Under the pieces are notes generated by a model. It did not search any database. It had not been told where the DNA came from and saw only the letters and a program-made list of their open reading frames with translations. From Kaistella haifensis DSM 19056 (GTDB taxonomy: Bacteria; Bacteroidota; Bacteroidia; Flavobacteriales; Weeksellaceae): DNA of 64,000 nt. The stretch lies in assembly GCF_000735695.2 (NCBI RefSeq), contig NZ_JASZ02000004.1, forward strand, positions 1-64,000, written 5' to 3'. Shown one piece after another: positions 18,598 through 31,112 of this stretch. The first letter of the stretch is position 1; each line of letters begins with the position of its first letter. Position numbers and translations under genes: made by a program.

Positions 18598-21500
18598 ATG
18601 GGTTTTATAGACAAAGTTCTTAAGGGTTTCTTGGGCGATAAAAATGCGACCGACCTGAAAGAAGTAAAAAAAGTACTGAATAAAATAAAAGCGGTTGAAC
18701 CAAAAATTCAAGAATTATCTGATGATGTGCTAAGAGGAAAAACAGCGGAATTTAAAGAGAAATTAAAAGCTGCTACCACAAACTTTACCTCTCAGATAGA
18801 ACAAAACAAAGAACAAATTAAGAATTCAACCAATGTTGATGAAAAAGAGGAACTTTTTACCAAAGTAGAACAGCTTAAAAAAGATTCATACCAGGTAGAA
18901 GAGAAGGTCCTCAATGAGATCCTTCCGGAAGCATTTGCATTAATTAAAGAAACAGCCAGAAGATTGGCGCAAAACGGAGAAATCCGCGTTACTGCGACCG
19001 ATTTGGATCGTGAATTGGCGGCAACTAAAGATTTCGTTGAAATACAAGGCGACACTGCTATCTGGAAAAACAAGTGGGATGCTGCCGGAACTGCCGTACA
19101 TTGGGATATGGTACATTACGACGTGCAATTCATTGGTGGTATCGTTCTTCACAGCGGAAAAATTGCCGAGATGGCAACCGGTGAAGGTAAAACTCTAGTA
19201 GGAACTTTACCAATTTACCTCAATGCGTTACCCGAAAGAGGTGTACATGTAGTAACCGTGAACGATTATTTGGCAAAAAGGGACTCCGCTTGGATGGGAC
19301 CACTTTACCAATTCCACGGTTTAACAATCGATTGTATCGATTTGCATCAACCCAATTCGGATGCAAGAAGAAAAGCTTACAACTCCAGTATTACTTACGG
19401 AACCAACAACGAATTCGGATTCGATTACCTTAGAGATAATATGGTAACCAACCCAAATGAGTTAGTACAGCGCGAGCTGAACTTTGCCATTATTGATGAG
19501 GTAGATTCTGTTTTGGTGGATGATGCAAGAACACCATTGATTATTTCCGGACCTGTTCCACAGGGTGACCGACAAGAATTCGATGTTTTAAAACCTTCAG
19601 TAGATAGAATCGTTGAAATTCAGAAAAAAACGGTTTCAGCTATTTTTAATGAAGCTAAAAAATTAATCGCCAACGGAAATACAAAAGAAGGTGGTTTTAA
19701 ATTATTACAAGCCTACAGAGGTTTACCAAAATCCCGACCTTTAATTAAATTCCTGTCTGAAAGCGGAAACAAAGCCCTTCTTCAGAAAACTGAAGGACAA
19801 TACATGGCAGACAACAACCGCGATATGCCGATTGTTGACAAGGATTTATATTTCGTAATCGACGAAAAAAACAACCAAATCGATCTTACTGACCGAGGAG
19901 TAGAATATATGTCAGCCGGTAACGAAGACAAAGATTTCTTTGTACTAAACGATATCGCTACCGAAATTGCTGAGCTTGAAGCTAAAAATTTATCTAAAGA
20001 AGAAGAATTTGAAGCAAAAGAAAAACTTTTCACTGAATTTGCTGTAAAATCTGAAAGAGTTCACACCCTTAGTCAACTTTTGAAAGCCTACACCCTTTTC
20101 GAAAAAGACGATGAATACGTAGTTATCGATGGGGAAGTAAAAATCGTAGACGAGCAAACCGGCCGTATCATGGAAGGTAGAAGATATTCCGACGGATTGC
20201 ACCAAGCAATTGAAGCGAAAGAAAATGTAAAAATTGAAGCCGCTACCCAAACTTTTGCAACCATAACACTTCAGAATTATTTCCGTATGTACAACAAACT
20301 TGCGGGGATGACCGGAACCGCGGAAACTGAAGCAGGGGAACTTTGGGAAATCTACAAACTCGATGTGGTGGTAATTCCTACCAATAGACCAATACAACGC
20401 GAGGACAAACAAGATTTAGTCTTCAAAACAAACCGGGAAAAATACAATGCAGTAATCGAAGAAATCGAAAGATTAACCGCTGCTGGAAGACCAGTGTTGG
20501 TGGGTACAACCTCAGTGGAAATTTCTCAATTACTTTCTAGAGCTCTTCAACTTAGAAAAATAGAACACAACGTATTGAACGCAAAACTGCACGCCAGAGA
20601 AGCAGAAATTGTTGCAATGGCAGGTGGACCAGGCGTTGTAACCATCGCTACCAACATGGCAGGTAGAGGTACAGATATTAAACTACAAGGCGATGTAAAA
20701 GCCAACGGTGGTTTAGCAATCATCGGTACCGAAAGACACGACTCCCGAAGAGTCGACCGCCAGTTACGTGGTAGAGCCGGCCGACAAGGAGATCCGGGTA
20801 GTTCGCAGTTCTATGTTTCTTTGGAAGATAATTTGATGCGTCTTTTCGGTTCGGAAAGAATTGCGAAAATGATGGACAGAATGGGACACAAAGAAGGCGA
20901 GGTAATCCAGCACGGAATGATTTCCAAATCCATCGAAAGAGCACAGAAAAAAGTAGAAGAAAATAACTTCGGAATCAGAAAAAGATTGCTCGAATACGAT
21001 GATGTGATGAACAAGCAGCGTGATGTAATCTATAAAAGAAGAAAAAATGCGCTCTTCGGAGATCACTTGAAATATGACATTTCGAATATGATTTTTGATG
21101 TTGCCCAATCTATTGTTACCAAAACAAAATTAGAAGGCGACTACAAAGATTTTGAGTACGAAATCATCAAAAATTTCACCATGGAAGCTCCCGTTTCTGA
21201 AACGGAATTCAAAAACAAAACCGTTGCGGATATTACCAATGCTGTGTTCAAAGCAGCTTCAGAAGATTACCGCATGAAACTAGAACTTTTGAAAGAAAAA
21301 GCGTTCCCAATCATTGAAAACGTGTACCAAAACCAAGGTTCTATGTTCAAAATGATTCAGGTTCCTTTCACCGACGGAATCAAAACAATGACCATCATTA
21401 CCGATCTGAAAGAAGCTTACGAAACCAAATGCGAATCTCTTATTAATGATTTCGAGAAAAGTATTTCACTCGCTATCATCGATGAAAACTGGAAATTACA

Positions 21501-21669
21501 CTTGCGAGAAATGGATGATCTAAGACGTTCTTCTCAAGGTGCAGTTTACGAACAGAAAGATCCATTGGTAATCTACAAACAAGAATCCTTCTACCTTTTC
21601 AGCGAAATGATTGAAAAAGTAAACAAAGAGATTATTTCTTTCTTGTACAAAGGCGAAATCCCTGCATAA
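18598..21669 (+). CDS. secA: SecA, preprotein translocase ATPase
   Basis: Motor ATPase that pushes unfolded precursors through SecYEG. Walker A is in [14 protein letters not shown], the DEAD-like box in [22 protein letters not shown], and the second ATPase half has [12 protein letters not shown] and [18 protein letters not shown]. The 1023-residue length, longer than E. coli SecA, is usual for Bacteroidetes. The protein stops at FLYKGEIPA, after the helical scaffold, and lacks the Cys-rich zinc tail many SecA proteins use for SecB binding. A strong terminator follows. Confidence 0.98.
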   Translation: MGFIDKVLKGFLGDKNATDLKEVKKVLNKIKAVEPKIQELSDDVLRGKTAEFKEKLKAATTNFTSQIEQNKEQIKNSTNVDEKEELFTKVEQLKKDSYQVEEKVLNEILPEAFALIKETARRLAQNGEIRVTATDLDRELAATKDFVEIQGDTAIWKNKWDAAGTAVHWDMVHYDVQFIGGIVLHSGKIAEMATGEGKTLVGTLPIYLNALPERGVHVVTVNDYLAKRDSAWMGPLYQFHGLTIDCIDLHQPNSDARRKAYNSSITYGTNNEFGFDYLRDNMVTNPNELVQRELNFAIIDEVDSVLVDDARTPLIISGPVPQGDRQEFDVLKPSVDRIVEIQKKTVSAIFNEAKKLIANGNTKEGGFKLLQAYRGLPKSRPLIKFLSESGNKALLQKTEGQYMADNNRDMPIVDKDLYFVIDEKNNQIDLTDRGVEYMSAGNEDKDFFVLNDIATEIAELEAKNLSKEEEFEAKEKLFTEFAVKSERVHTLSQLLKAYTLFEKDDEYVVIDGEVKIVDEQTGRIMEGRRYSDGLHQAIEAKENVKIEAATQTFATITLQNYFRMYNKLAGMTGTAETEAGELWEIYKLDVVVIPTNRPIQREDKQDLVFKTNREKYNAVIEEIERLTAAGRPVLVGTTSVEISQLLSRALQLRKIEHNVLNAKLHAREAEIVAMAGGPGVVTIATNMAGRGTDIKLQGDVKANGGLAIIGTERHDSRRVDRQLRGRAGRQGDPGSSQFYVSLEDNLMRLFGSERIAKMMDRMGHKEGEVIQHGMISKSIERAQKKVEENNFGIRKRLLEYDDVMNKQRDVIYKRRKNALFGDHLKYDISNMIFDVAQSIVTKTKLEGDYKDFEYEIIKNFTMEAPVSETEFKNKTVADITNAVFKAASEDYRMKLELLKEKAFPIIENVYQNQGSMFKMIQVPFTDGIKTMTIITDLKEAYETKCESLINDFEKSISLAIIDENWKLHLREMDDLRRSSQGAVYEQKDPLVIYKQESFYLFSEMIEKVNKEIISFLYKGEIPA

Positions 21670-21694
21670 AACAGGAAAATAAAATTTAACAAAA

Positions 21695-21724
21695 AAACTT
21701 CTCCAACTTTGGAGAAGTTTTTTT
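21695..21724 (+). terminator. Terminator of secA
   Basis: AAACTTCTCC and GGAGAAGTTT form a 10-bp stem around AACTTT, followed by a T run. Confidence 0.85.
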
Positions 21725-21775
21725 GTTAACGTAATGTGAATTTGTTGTACTTTTAAAGTCTAAATTTTATTTTGA

Positions 21776-22744
21776 ATGGCACTAATAGATTTGTCAAAAC
21801 AGATTGCTTTAGGAATCGATATCGGAGGAACCAACACCAAATATGGCTTTGTGAACCACCGAGGAGAAATCCTGGAAAAAGGCAACATCAGAACCGATGA
21901 ATACGAGAAAGTTGAAGATTTCATCGATGCGTTATACCAAAAAATATCGCCTTTGATGAAGAAACATAGCAACCAAACAAGACTCGACGGAATTGGTGTG
22001 GGTGCTCCCAACGCAAATTATTATACAGGAACCATAGAACAGGCTCCGAACCTCCGCTGGAAGGGCATTATTCCCTTTGCAGAACTCATGACTAAAAAAT
22101 TCGGACTTCCCTGCAAAATGACCAACGATGCCAACGCTGCAGCACTAGGCGAAATGATGTTTGGCGCAGCAAGAGGAATGAAAGATTTCATCATGATGAC
22201 TCTCGGAACAGGCGTTGGAAGCGGAATTGTTTCAGGTGGAAGTTTGATATACGGACACGATGGTTTTGCAGGGGAATTGGGACACACCATCATCAAACCG
22301 GGAGGACGAAAACACTGGAGTACCGGTTCCGAAGGTTCTTTGGAAGCTTATGCATCGGCAACAGGAATTGCGATTACCGCCAAAAAAATGCGTGCAGAAT
22401 TTCCCGATTCTATGCTAAATCAGTATCCTGAAGAAGAAATTAATTCTCTGGTTGTCCATGAATGTGCAAAAAAGGGAGATCCAACTGCCATCGAAGTTTT
22501 CCGGTATACAGGGCAAAAATTAGGGGAAGCATTAGCAAATTTCGTGATGTTTTCTTCACCCGAAGCGATTCTTCTTTTCGGTGGGGTCATCAAAGCGGGA
22601 GATTTTATTTTAAAACCTACCAAACTCCACATGGAGCGAAACCTTTTCCCAATTTTCAGAAATAAGGTTAAATTAGTTTTCAGTGAACTAGACGAAGCTG
22701 ACGCAGCGATACTCGGTGCAAGCGCTTTGGTTTGGGAAAAGTAA
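21776..22744 (+). CDS. ROK-family sugar kinase (glucokinase-like)
   Basis: Cytoplasmic sugar kinase; in this lineage it is the likely glucokinase. The phosphate-binding motif GIDIGGTNTKYGFV is at residues 13-26, the sugar-binding and catalytic region is TNDANAAALGEMMFGAARG, and the second phosphate motif is LGTGVGSGIVSGG. The usual ROK zinc motif (CxCG-x2-GC) is replaced by PGGRKHWSTGSEGSLE, with no cysteines. Length 322 is normal. Single gene with its own terminator. Confidence 0.9.
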   Translation: MALIDLSKQIALGIDIGGTNTKYGFVNHRGEILEKGNIRTDEYEKVEDFIDALYQKISPLMKKHSNQTRLDGIGVGAPNANYYTGTIEQAPNLRWKGIIPFAELMTKKFGLPCKMTNDANAAALGEMMFGAARGMKDFIMMTLGTGVGSGIVSGGSLIYGHDGFAGELGHTIIKPGGRKHWSTGSEGSLEAYASATGIAITAKKMRAEFPDSMLNQYPEEEINSLVVHECAKKGDPTAIEVFRYTGQKLGEALANFVMFSSPEAILLFGGVIKAGDFILKPTKLHMERNLFPIFRNKVKLVFSELDEADAAILGASALVWEK

Positions 22745-22770
22745 CCTAAATCTACATTAAATATAAAAAC

Positions 22771-22799
22771 GAACATCTCAATATTGGGATGTTCTTTTT
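22771..22799 (+). terminator. Terminator of the ROK kinase gene
   Basis: GAACATC pairs with GATGTTC and is followed by CTTTTTA. Confidence 0.75.
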
Positions 22800-22875
22800 A
22801 ATTATGGTTACCAAACCAATTTTTTGAGGTTCCATCGCTCATGGTTTAGGTTGTTTACCGAAAATTTGCGGCTTT

Positions 22876-23106
22876 AAGGCTCAAATTTGGGGTCGGGAGG
22901 CTTATTTTTGGGGTTCCGAACCTCATGTTTGGGGTTCAGAACCTCATTTTTGAGGTTCAGAGGCTCATTTTTGGGGTTCAGAGCCTCATTTTTGGGGCTC
23001 ATTGCCTCATTTTTGGAGTCCAGAGCCTCATTTTTGGGGTTCGAAACCTCAAGTTTGGGGTTCAGAGCCTCATTTTTGGAGCTTGGAGGCTCATCTTTGA
23101 AGTTGC
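22876..23106. repeat. 21-bp tandem repeat array, about 11 units
   Basis: Eleven consecutive units of exactly 21 bases follow the consensus GAGSCTCATTTTTGGGGTTC plus A. Units differ by a few substitutions but no indels. Because 21 is a multiple of three, frames on both strands stay open, so ORFs here are not evidence of coding. Unit heads come as GAACCTC, GAGGCTC or GAGCCTC; GAGGCTC is the reverse complement of GAGCCTC, and the unit at 22939-22959 is itself a hairpin (GAACCTC-ATTTTT-GAGGTTC). It lies between the ROK kinase and msrA, in an otherwise empty 468-base gap. Confidence 0.9.
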
Positions 23107-23212
23107 ATATTTGGAATTTGAACCTGTTGACCTCAATTTGCATCTATCCGCAATTCGTCATTAAACATCATTATGAATTAAAATTTTTATGATAGAAAAG
23201 CGTTATTAAAAA

Positions 23213-23866
23213 ATGAATAAGATTTTAGTATTTTTGATGGGTCTAATGTTGATCTCCTGCAACGGTCAGGAGGCGAAGAAACCTTTAACAAATAAAAAAA
23301 AAATGGATAAACAGAATTTAGAATATATCACCTTCGGTGGCGGCTGTTTTTGGTGTGTAGAAAGTTGTTTCAATATGCTGAAAGGTGTAGATGCAGCAAT
23401 TTCAGGATATTCCGGAGGACATAAAGCGAACCCGACGTATGAAGAGGTTTGCACGGGCGAAACCGGTCATGCTGAAGTGGTACAGATTGCGTACGACCCA
23501 AAAATTATTTCTTACGAACAGCTGATGGATGTTTTCTTTTTCCTACACGATCCTACTCAGCTCAACAGACAGGGAAATGATATCGGAACCCAATACCGGT
23601 CAGTAATTTTCTATAAGGACGAGGCTGAAAAACAGAAAGCTGAAGCTGCGCTAAAGGCATCTGAAGCTTCCGGAAGATGGCAAGGAAATTATGTAACCGA
23701 GCTTGCTCAATTTGAAAAGTTTTGGCCTGCAGAACAGTACCATCAGGGGTATTACAACGCAAACCCTACTCAACCTTATTGCAGCGCAGTTGTAGGACCA
23801 AAAATTGCCAAGTTCAAAAAACATTACGGAGAATTGGGAATGTTGAAATCAGAAGTCACAAATTAA
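23213..23866 (+). CDS. msrA: MsrA, peptide methionine-S-sulfoxide reductase, exported form
   Basis: Reduces methionine-S-sulfoxide in proteins. The catalytic cysteine is in TFGGGCFWCVESCFNML, followed by GYSGGHKANPTYEEVCTGETGHAEVVQIAYDP, seen here as GYSGG and GETGHAEVV. The N-terminus MNKILVFLMGLMLISCNGQ is a lipoprotein signal with lipobox LISC, so the enzyme probably repairs oxidised proteins in the periplasm or at the outer membrane rather than in the cytoplasm. There is no MsrB domain. The IS begins six bases after its stop codon. Confidence 0.95.
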   Translation: MNKILVFLMGLMLISCNGQEAKKPLTNKKKMDKQNLEYITFGGGCFWCVESCFNMLKGVDAAISGYSGGHKANPTYEEVCTGETGHAEVVQIAYDPKIISYEQLMDVFFFLHDPTQLNRQGNDIGTQYRSVIFYKDEAEKQKAEAALKASEASGRWQGNYVTELAQFEKFWPAEQYHQGYYNANPTQPYCSAVVGPKIAKFKKHYGELGMLKSEVTN

Positions 23867-23871
23867 ATAAA

Positions 23872-26267
<2,396 letters not shown>

Positions 26268-26587
26268 AATTACATTTTTTATTAAATGCGAAAATACAGT
26301 TTAAAATATCCCATGTTATTAAGTCAAGGTTATATTTTTATCAACAATTTTTAACAAAAGAGTTCCCTATTGATCATTTAGAAATGAAGGGTGAAAAAAT
26401 TGGTAACCACAAACGCTGCTACAAAAAAATTCTCATTATATTCTTATTAACCTCTTTTCACCTTTGTTTTTCTTTAAAATCGAAAATAGAATAGAAATGA
26501 TTGAAAGAATTATTCAAAATCAGATATTGGAGCCATTGACAGAAAACTTCGCGTGAAATCGCCTTTTTTTGAAGGAACATAATGCCC
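26268..26587. other. Gene-free stretch upstream of the broken receptor
   Basis: About 320 AT-rich bases between the receptor start and the M16 terminator. The only notable item is a short ORF at 26497-26556 whose peptide MIERIIQNQILEPLTENFA resembles the first residues of DUF4143-type AAA ATPases and then stops; it may be a decayed fragment. Otherwise I see nothing. Confidence 0.4.
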
Positions 26588-26623
26588 TAAAAACAACAAA
26601 GGTGAAACCGAAGCTTCACCTTT
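26588..26623 (-). terminator. Terminator of the M16 peptidase gene
   Basis: Read on the minus strand: AAAGGTGAAGC-TTCG-GTTTCACCTTT followed by GTTGTTTTT. Confidence 0.75.
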
Positions 26624-26645
26624 ATTTGAGTATTTAGAAAACAGA

Positions 26646-29561
26646 TTAATATCCGAAAATTTCTTCCAAAGTTACTTCATGGAAAGTTCCCATTTTGTTG
26701 ATGGCCGACATATCCAAGTTCTCTTTTTTGCCGATGATTGCGGTGTTATACTTCATCGGTTTCACTTCGTTATTGTAGAAATTGGTCACATCCGCCAAAG
26801 TCAGTTTTTCAATTTCCGCATACATATCTTTTCTTAAATCATAATCGATTCCCAGTTTTTTAAGGTTCATTTGATTGAAGAAAATGTTCGTTCTGTTGAT
26901 CCTTCCGGAAGCAATTTGTTTCAAGGCTGCATTTTTAGCATTTTCGAATTGAGCAGGAACTTGTGGTAAATTCGCCATCAATTCATCCATTGCGTTCACC
27001 GCTTGCGGAAGTTTGTTTGCTTGCGTTCCGATATAAGTCGTCACATAATCCGGGTGATTCAGCTCACCATTGGCAGCATAAGAAACATACGCAGAATACG
27101 CCAAACTCTTGCTCTCACGAATTTCTTGGAAAACGATAGACGACAATCCTCGACCAAAATATTCATTGAAAACATTGATTTTTCCTAAATTTTTCAAGTT
27201 CACATTGTTCCCCTTTCCTACTTTGCTCATTTCGGTTTGCACCATGTCGTAGTTGGTGAAGAACACTTTGCCTTCAGTAGCCGGTTCCGGGTAGTTTTTC
27301 TTTTCTGGAGCTTTTATGGTTTCCTTTTCTACAAAAGGTTTCGCATATTTTTTGAACGCATTGAAATCATTTCCGTAGAAGAAGATTTCATAAGGCATAT
27401 TCAACAGGTTTTTGATTTTCGCAGTCATTTCTTCAGACTTGATGGATTTCAGTCTTTCCGCAGAAACTACATCCGAAAACCTTGAAACTTTTCCGTATTT
27501 CGCATAGTTAGAAAGTGCAGCCATGATTCTCCCTTTGTCTTTTTTGGCTATTTCACGGCTTTCGAGAATGGTTTTTATGTTTTCTTCGTAAACTTTTTGG
27601 TCAGGTTTTGCGTTTTCCAACCAATTTTTCAACAATTCGATTCCTTTCGGCATGTTTTCTTCCAAACCACTTAAAGAAATAATCAACTGATCGGGAGCAG
27701 TACGGAAATCGTTGGAAATTCCCAATTTGAAGAATTCTTTTTTCAAATCTTCCGCAGAAAGTTTGTTGGTTCCAAGATACTGCAACACCTGAGTCGCCAA
27801 TCCCAATTCCTTGTCGTTATCGCTACCGAATGGGAAAATGAAGTACGTTTGCGCAATATCGTTGTATTTGTTCTTTACAAAACTCGCTTTTTTACCTGCA
27901 ATTTTATCGGTTTTAATAGCTTTGGAATAATCAATAAATTCCGGTTTAATTTCGGAAGATTTTTCGCTAATGATTGATTTTAAGAATGGCGATTGATCTT
28001 CTTTGTTGAGTTTAATTGGCGTAATTCCCGGATTTTCAACTCGAACCAACTTATCGTTTACCCCTTTTTCTTTCTTAATGATTACGTAATTATCCTTGAA
28101 AAACTCATTGGCAAATTTCACCACATCATCTTTGGTAATTTTCTCGTACTCATTAATTTGGTTGAGTTCGCTATCCCAATTTTGATTGTTGATATAGCTT
28201 CCGTACAGTGCAGTTGCCAATCCATCGGCAGTTTCCAGAGATTTCATCTGCTGAATTTTCATATCATTAATGATTGCCGGAATTTGCCAATCCTGAAATT
28301 CTCCTTTTTTGATAAGTTCAATTTGATCGAGCAATAATTTTTTGGCTTCATCTAAAGTTTGTCCTTTTTTCGGAATAATCATCATTGAAAAATTCCCATA
28401 AGTTTTGAATGGAGACGAATAAGCCATCGCACGAAGGGCTTTTTGGCTTTGGTTGATATTTAAATCGATCAAACCGGTTTCTCCGGAATTGGAAAGCAAG
28501 TTGGCTACAATTTCCGCAAGTCTTGCATCTTTAGTTCCGTAAGAATCTGTTCTCCACGCCATTTGCAAACGCTCTGATGAAGGACTTTTCACAGTTCTTT
28601 CCACGATTTTAGTCATAGGATCTTCCGAAACCATTTTCTTCATTGGCAATTCTTTGTATTCGAAAGAACCGAAATATTGATCCACAAGTTTGATGGTTTT
28701 ATCGAAATCCAAATCACCCACCAAAACCATCGCATAATTATTCGGAACATAATAAGTATCAAAATACTTATGAATCGCTAGCATTGAAGGGTTTTTCAAG
28801 TGTTCGGATTTCCCGATGGTGGTTTGCTGCCCATTCGGATGTTTCGGGAACAAAGCGTCCATCAGTTCATAATTTACCAAGCGAGAATCGTTGTCTTGCG
28901 CACGATTATACTCTTCGTAAACAGCCTCTAATTCTGTATGAAACAACCTCAGAACCAATTCAGAGAATCTTTCTTTCTCCACTTTCAACCATTTTTCCAG
29001 TTCGTTGCTGGGAATATTGTTTTTGTAAACTGTTTCGTCGAGCCAAGTGTGCGCATTGGTTCCTGTTGCTCCCAAAGACGAAATTGCTTTATCGTACTCG
29101 TTCGCAATCGCATATTTGCTGGCTTCTTGGGAAACCTCATCAATTTTTTTATAAATTTCCTTTTTCTTCTCAGGATTTTGTTCAGCTTTATGTTGTTCAT
29201 AAAGTGCTGAAATTTGGTCCAAAAGCGGTTTTTCTTTAGCCCAATTCGCGGAAGCCAATTTGGAGGTTCCTTTGAACATCATGTGCTCCAAATAATGCGC
29301 TAAACCGGTATTATCAGAAGGATCGTTGTTACTTCCTGTTCTTACCGGAATATAGGTTTGGATTTTTGGCGCATCAAAATTTTGAGCGAGATAAACTTTT
29401 AAGCCATTTTTTAAGGTATAAACTCGTACTCCACTTTTATCGTTGACTACTGTTTCATAGGTATAGCCGGCTTTGTCGGTCATTTTTTTTGTTTCAAATT
29501 GTTGTGCATTCATCATTGTTAGCGCTCCTATTAATGTTAATGTAGTGAGGATTTTCTTCAT
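26646..29561 (-). CDS. M16 family zinc metallopeptidase, two-domain
   Basis: Pitrilysin/insulinase-type protease, exported: MKKILTTLTLIGALTMMNAQQ is a signal peptide. The inverted zinc motif HxxEH is in LAHYLEHMMFKGTS near residue 90, with the downstream glutamate in ELEAVYEEYNRAQD. Two M16 halves give the usual ~970 residues, and the second half lacks the zinc motif, as expected for the partner domain. It probably degrades peptides in the periplasm. Monocistronic, downstream of aspA on the same strand with a 29-base gap, so possibly read through from it. Confidence 0.93.
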   Translation of the reverse strand: MKKILTTLTLIGALTMMNAQQFETKKMTDKAGYTYETVVNDKSGVRVYTLKNGLKVYLAQNFDAPKIQTYIPVRTGSNNDPSDNTGLAHYLEHMMFKGTSKLASANWAKEKPLLDQISALYEQHKAEQNPEKKKEIYKKIDEVSQEASKYAIANEYDKAISSLGATGTNAHTWLDETVYKNNIPSNELEKWLKVEKERFSELVLRLFHTELEAVYEEYNRAQDNDSRLVNYELMDALFPKHPNGQQTTIGKSEHLKNPSMLAIHKYFDTYYVPNNYAMVLVGDLDFDKTIKLVDQYFGSFEYKELPMKKMVSEDPMTKIVERTVKSPSSERLQMAWRTDSYGTKDARLAEIVANLLSNSGETGLIDLNINQSQKALRAMAYSSPFKTYGNFSMMIIPKKGQTLDEAKKLLLDQIELIKKGEFQDWQIPAIINDMKIQQMKSLETADGLATALYGSYINNQNWDSELNQINEYEKITKDDVVKFANEFFKDNYVIIKKEKGVNDKLVRVENPGITPIKLNKEDQSPFLKSIISEKSSEIKPEFIDYSKAIKTDKIAGKKASFVKNKYNDIAQTYFIFPFGSDNDKELGLATQVLQYLGTNKLSAEDLKKEFFKLGISNDFRTAPDQLIISLSGLEENMPKGIELLKNWLENAKPDQKVYEENIKTILESREIAKKDKGRIMAALSNYAKYGKVSRFSDVVSAERLKSIKSEEMTAKIKNLLNMPYEIFFYGNDFNAFKKYAKPFVEKETIKAPEKKNYPEPATEGKVFFTNYDMVQTEMSKVGKGNNVNLKNLGKINVFNEYFGRGLSSIVFQEIRESKSLAYSAYVSYAANGELNHPDYVTTYIGTQANKLPQAVNAMDELMANLPQVPAQFENAKNAALKQIASGRINRTNIFFNQMNLKKLGIDYDLRKDMYAEIEKLTLADVTNFYNNEVKPMKYNTAIIGKKENLDMSAINKMGTFHEVTLEEIFGY

Positions 29562-29590
29562 ATATAAATTGTTAAAATAGTTGTCTTTAA

Positions 29591-30991
29591 TTAAAACTGA
29601 TGCGGTTTCAGCATGTTTTCCGGATCGAGAATTTCATCTAATTTTTCTTGAGAAAGAAGGCCTTTTTCTAAAACCAGATTGTAAACACTTTTTCCGGTTT
29701 CAAAAGCTTCTTTGGCAATTTCAGTAGAGTTTTTATAACTGATATACGGGTTCAGTGCCGTTACAATTCCGATGCTGTGTTTCACCATATTGAGGCAAAC
29801 TTCTTTGTTAGCGGTAATTCCGGTGATGCATTTTTCTCTTAAAGTATCCAAAGCATTTCCCAAGAAGTTGATACTTTCCATGATGGAATGCGATAAAACC
29901 GGTTCCATCACGTTGAGTTGTAATTGTCCGGCTTCTGCGGCAAAAGTCACTGTCAAATCATTTCCTATTACTTTAAAACACACTTGATTTACCACTTCCG
30001 GGATTACTGGGTTTACTTTTCCGGGCATAATCGACGAACCAGGTTGCATCGGCGGAAGATTGATTTCAAAAAATCCTGCGCGCGGACCCGATGAGAGCAG
30101 TCGTAAATCATTACAAATTTTAGAAAGTTTCACTGCAAGCCTTTTCATCGCAGATGAATAAATTACGTAAGAACCTGTATCCGGTGTAGCTTCCACTAAA
30201 TTTGGCGCGGAAACAATGGGATAACCGGTAATTTGAGAGAGATTTTTTGCGCAAAGATTTGCATAACCAACCGGTGCGTTAATTCCTGTGCCAATCGCCG
30301 TTGCTCCCATATTAATTTCTACAAACAAATTTGCATTGCTGTTGAGTTTAGAAATATCTTCTTCCAAAGTTGCTGCAAAAGCTTCAAATTCCTGTCCTAA
30401 AGTCATCGGAACCGCATCCTGAAGCTGGGTGCGTCCCATTTTTATTACCTTGCTGAATTCCTGTCCTTTTGCTCTGAAAGCAGCAATGGTTTTCTTGAGT
30501 TTTTCTACAAGCTCCTCATTCATCTGAATAAGCGCCATTTTTATTGCAGTTGGATACGCATCATTGGTCGATTGGGAAAGATTGATATGGTCATTTGGTG
30601 AACAAAACTGATAATCCCCTTTTTCTTTTCCTAATTTTTCCAATACACGATTAGCGATTACTTCATTCGCATTCATATTGACCGAAGTTCCGGCTCCACC
30701 CTGAATCATATCGATAGGAAATTGATCATGAAGTTGCCCTTCCATGATTTCATCGCAGGTTTCTGCAATTTTTTTGTAAAGATTTTCTTCCAATAAGCCC
30801 AACTCATAGTTGGTTTTTGCAGCTGCTTTTTTCACCATCGCCAAAGCTTTGATAAAATGAGGATAAGAAGAAAGATACTGCCCTGAGATTTTAAAATTTG
30901 CAATAGCACGCTGAGTCTGAACACCATAGTAAGCATTTTCTGGCACCTGCAAAGTACCTAAAAGATCGCTTTCATTTCTGAAATTTTCCAT
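29591..30991 (-). CDS. aspA: Aspartate ammonia-lyase
   Basis: Reversible deamination of aspartate to fumarate. The fumarase/aspartase signature GSSIMPGKVNPVIPEVVNQ is present, with the substrate-loop partner residues in SPNDHINLSQSTNDAYPTAIK (read as NLSQSTND) and GAGTSVNMNANEVIANR. GRTQLQDAVPMTLGQEF is more typical of aspartases than of fumarases. Length 466 is normal. The M16 peptidase gene follows 29 bases downstream. Confidence 0.95.
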   Translation of the reverse strand: MENFRNESDLLGTLQVPENAYYGVQTQRAIANFKISGQYLSSYPHFIKALAMVKKAAAKTNYELGLLEENLYKKIAETCDEIMEGQLHDQFPIDMIQGGAGTSVNMNANEVIANRVLEKLGKEKGDYQFCSPNDHINLSQSTNDAYPTAIKMALIQMNEELVEKLKKTIAAFRAKGQEFSKVIKMGRTQLQDAVPMTLGQEFEAFAATLEEDISKLNSNANLFVEINMGATAIGTGINAPVGYANLCAKNLSQITGYPIVSAPNLVEATPDTGSYVIYSSAMKRLAVKLSKICNDLRLLSSGPRAGFFEINLPPMQPGSSIMPGKVNPVIPEVVNQVCFKVIGNDLTVTFAAEAGQLQLNVMEPVLSHSIMESINFLGNALDTLREKCITGITANKEVCLNMVKHSIGIVTALNPYISYKNSTEIAKEAFETGKSVYNLVLEKGLLSQEKLDEILDPENMLKPHQF

Positions 30992-31060
30992 AAAAATAAT
31001 ATGATGAAAAGTTAAGGTAAAATGTTGAATTTGAAAAACGGATTTGATTTTTTTCCAGTA

Positions 31061-31086
31061 AAAACGGGCGATAGATTACCGCCCGA
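31061..31086 (-). terminator. Terminator of the amidase gene
   Basis: On the minus strand CGGGCG and CGCCCG enclose GTAATCTAT, followed by TTTTTA. Confidence 0.7.
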
Positions 31087-31112
31087 CAAATTTTGTTTGA
31101 TGATGTTTAAAA

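Noticed and set aside
22876-23106. CRISPR array
   Set aside because: Units are contiguous 21-mers without spacers and no cas genes are in the window.
22874-23192. Three long ORFs over the 21-bp array, on both strands, giving 7-residue peptide repeats
   Set aside because: A 21-base period keeps every frame open once it lacks a stop, so the ORFs follow from the repeat. There is no signal peptide, start context or neighbour to support coding.
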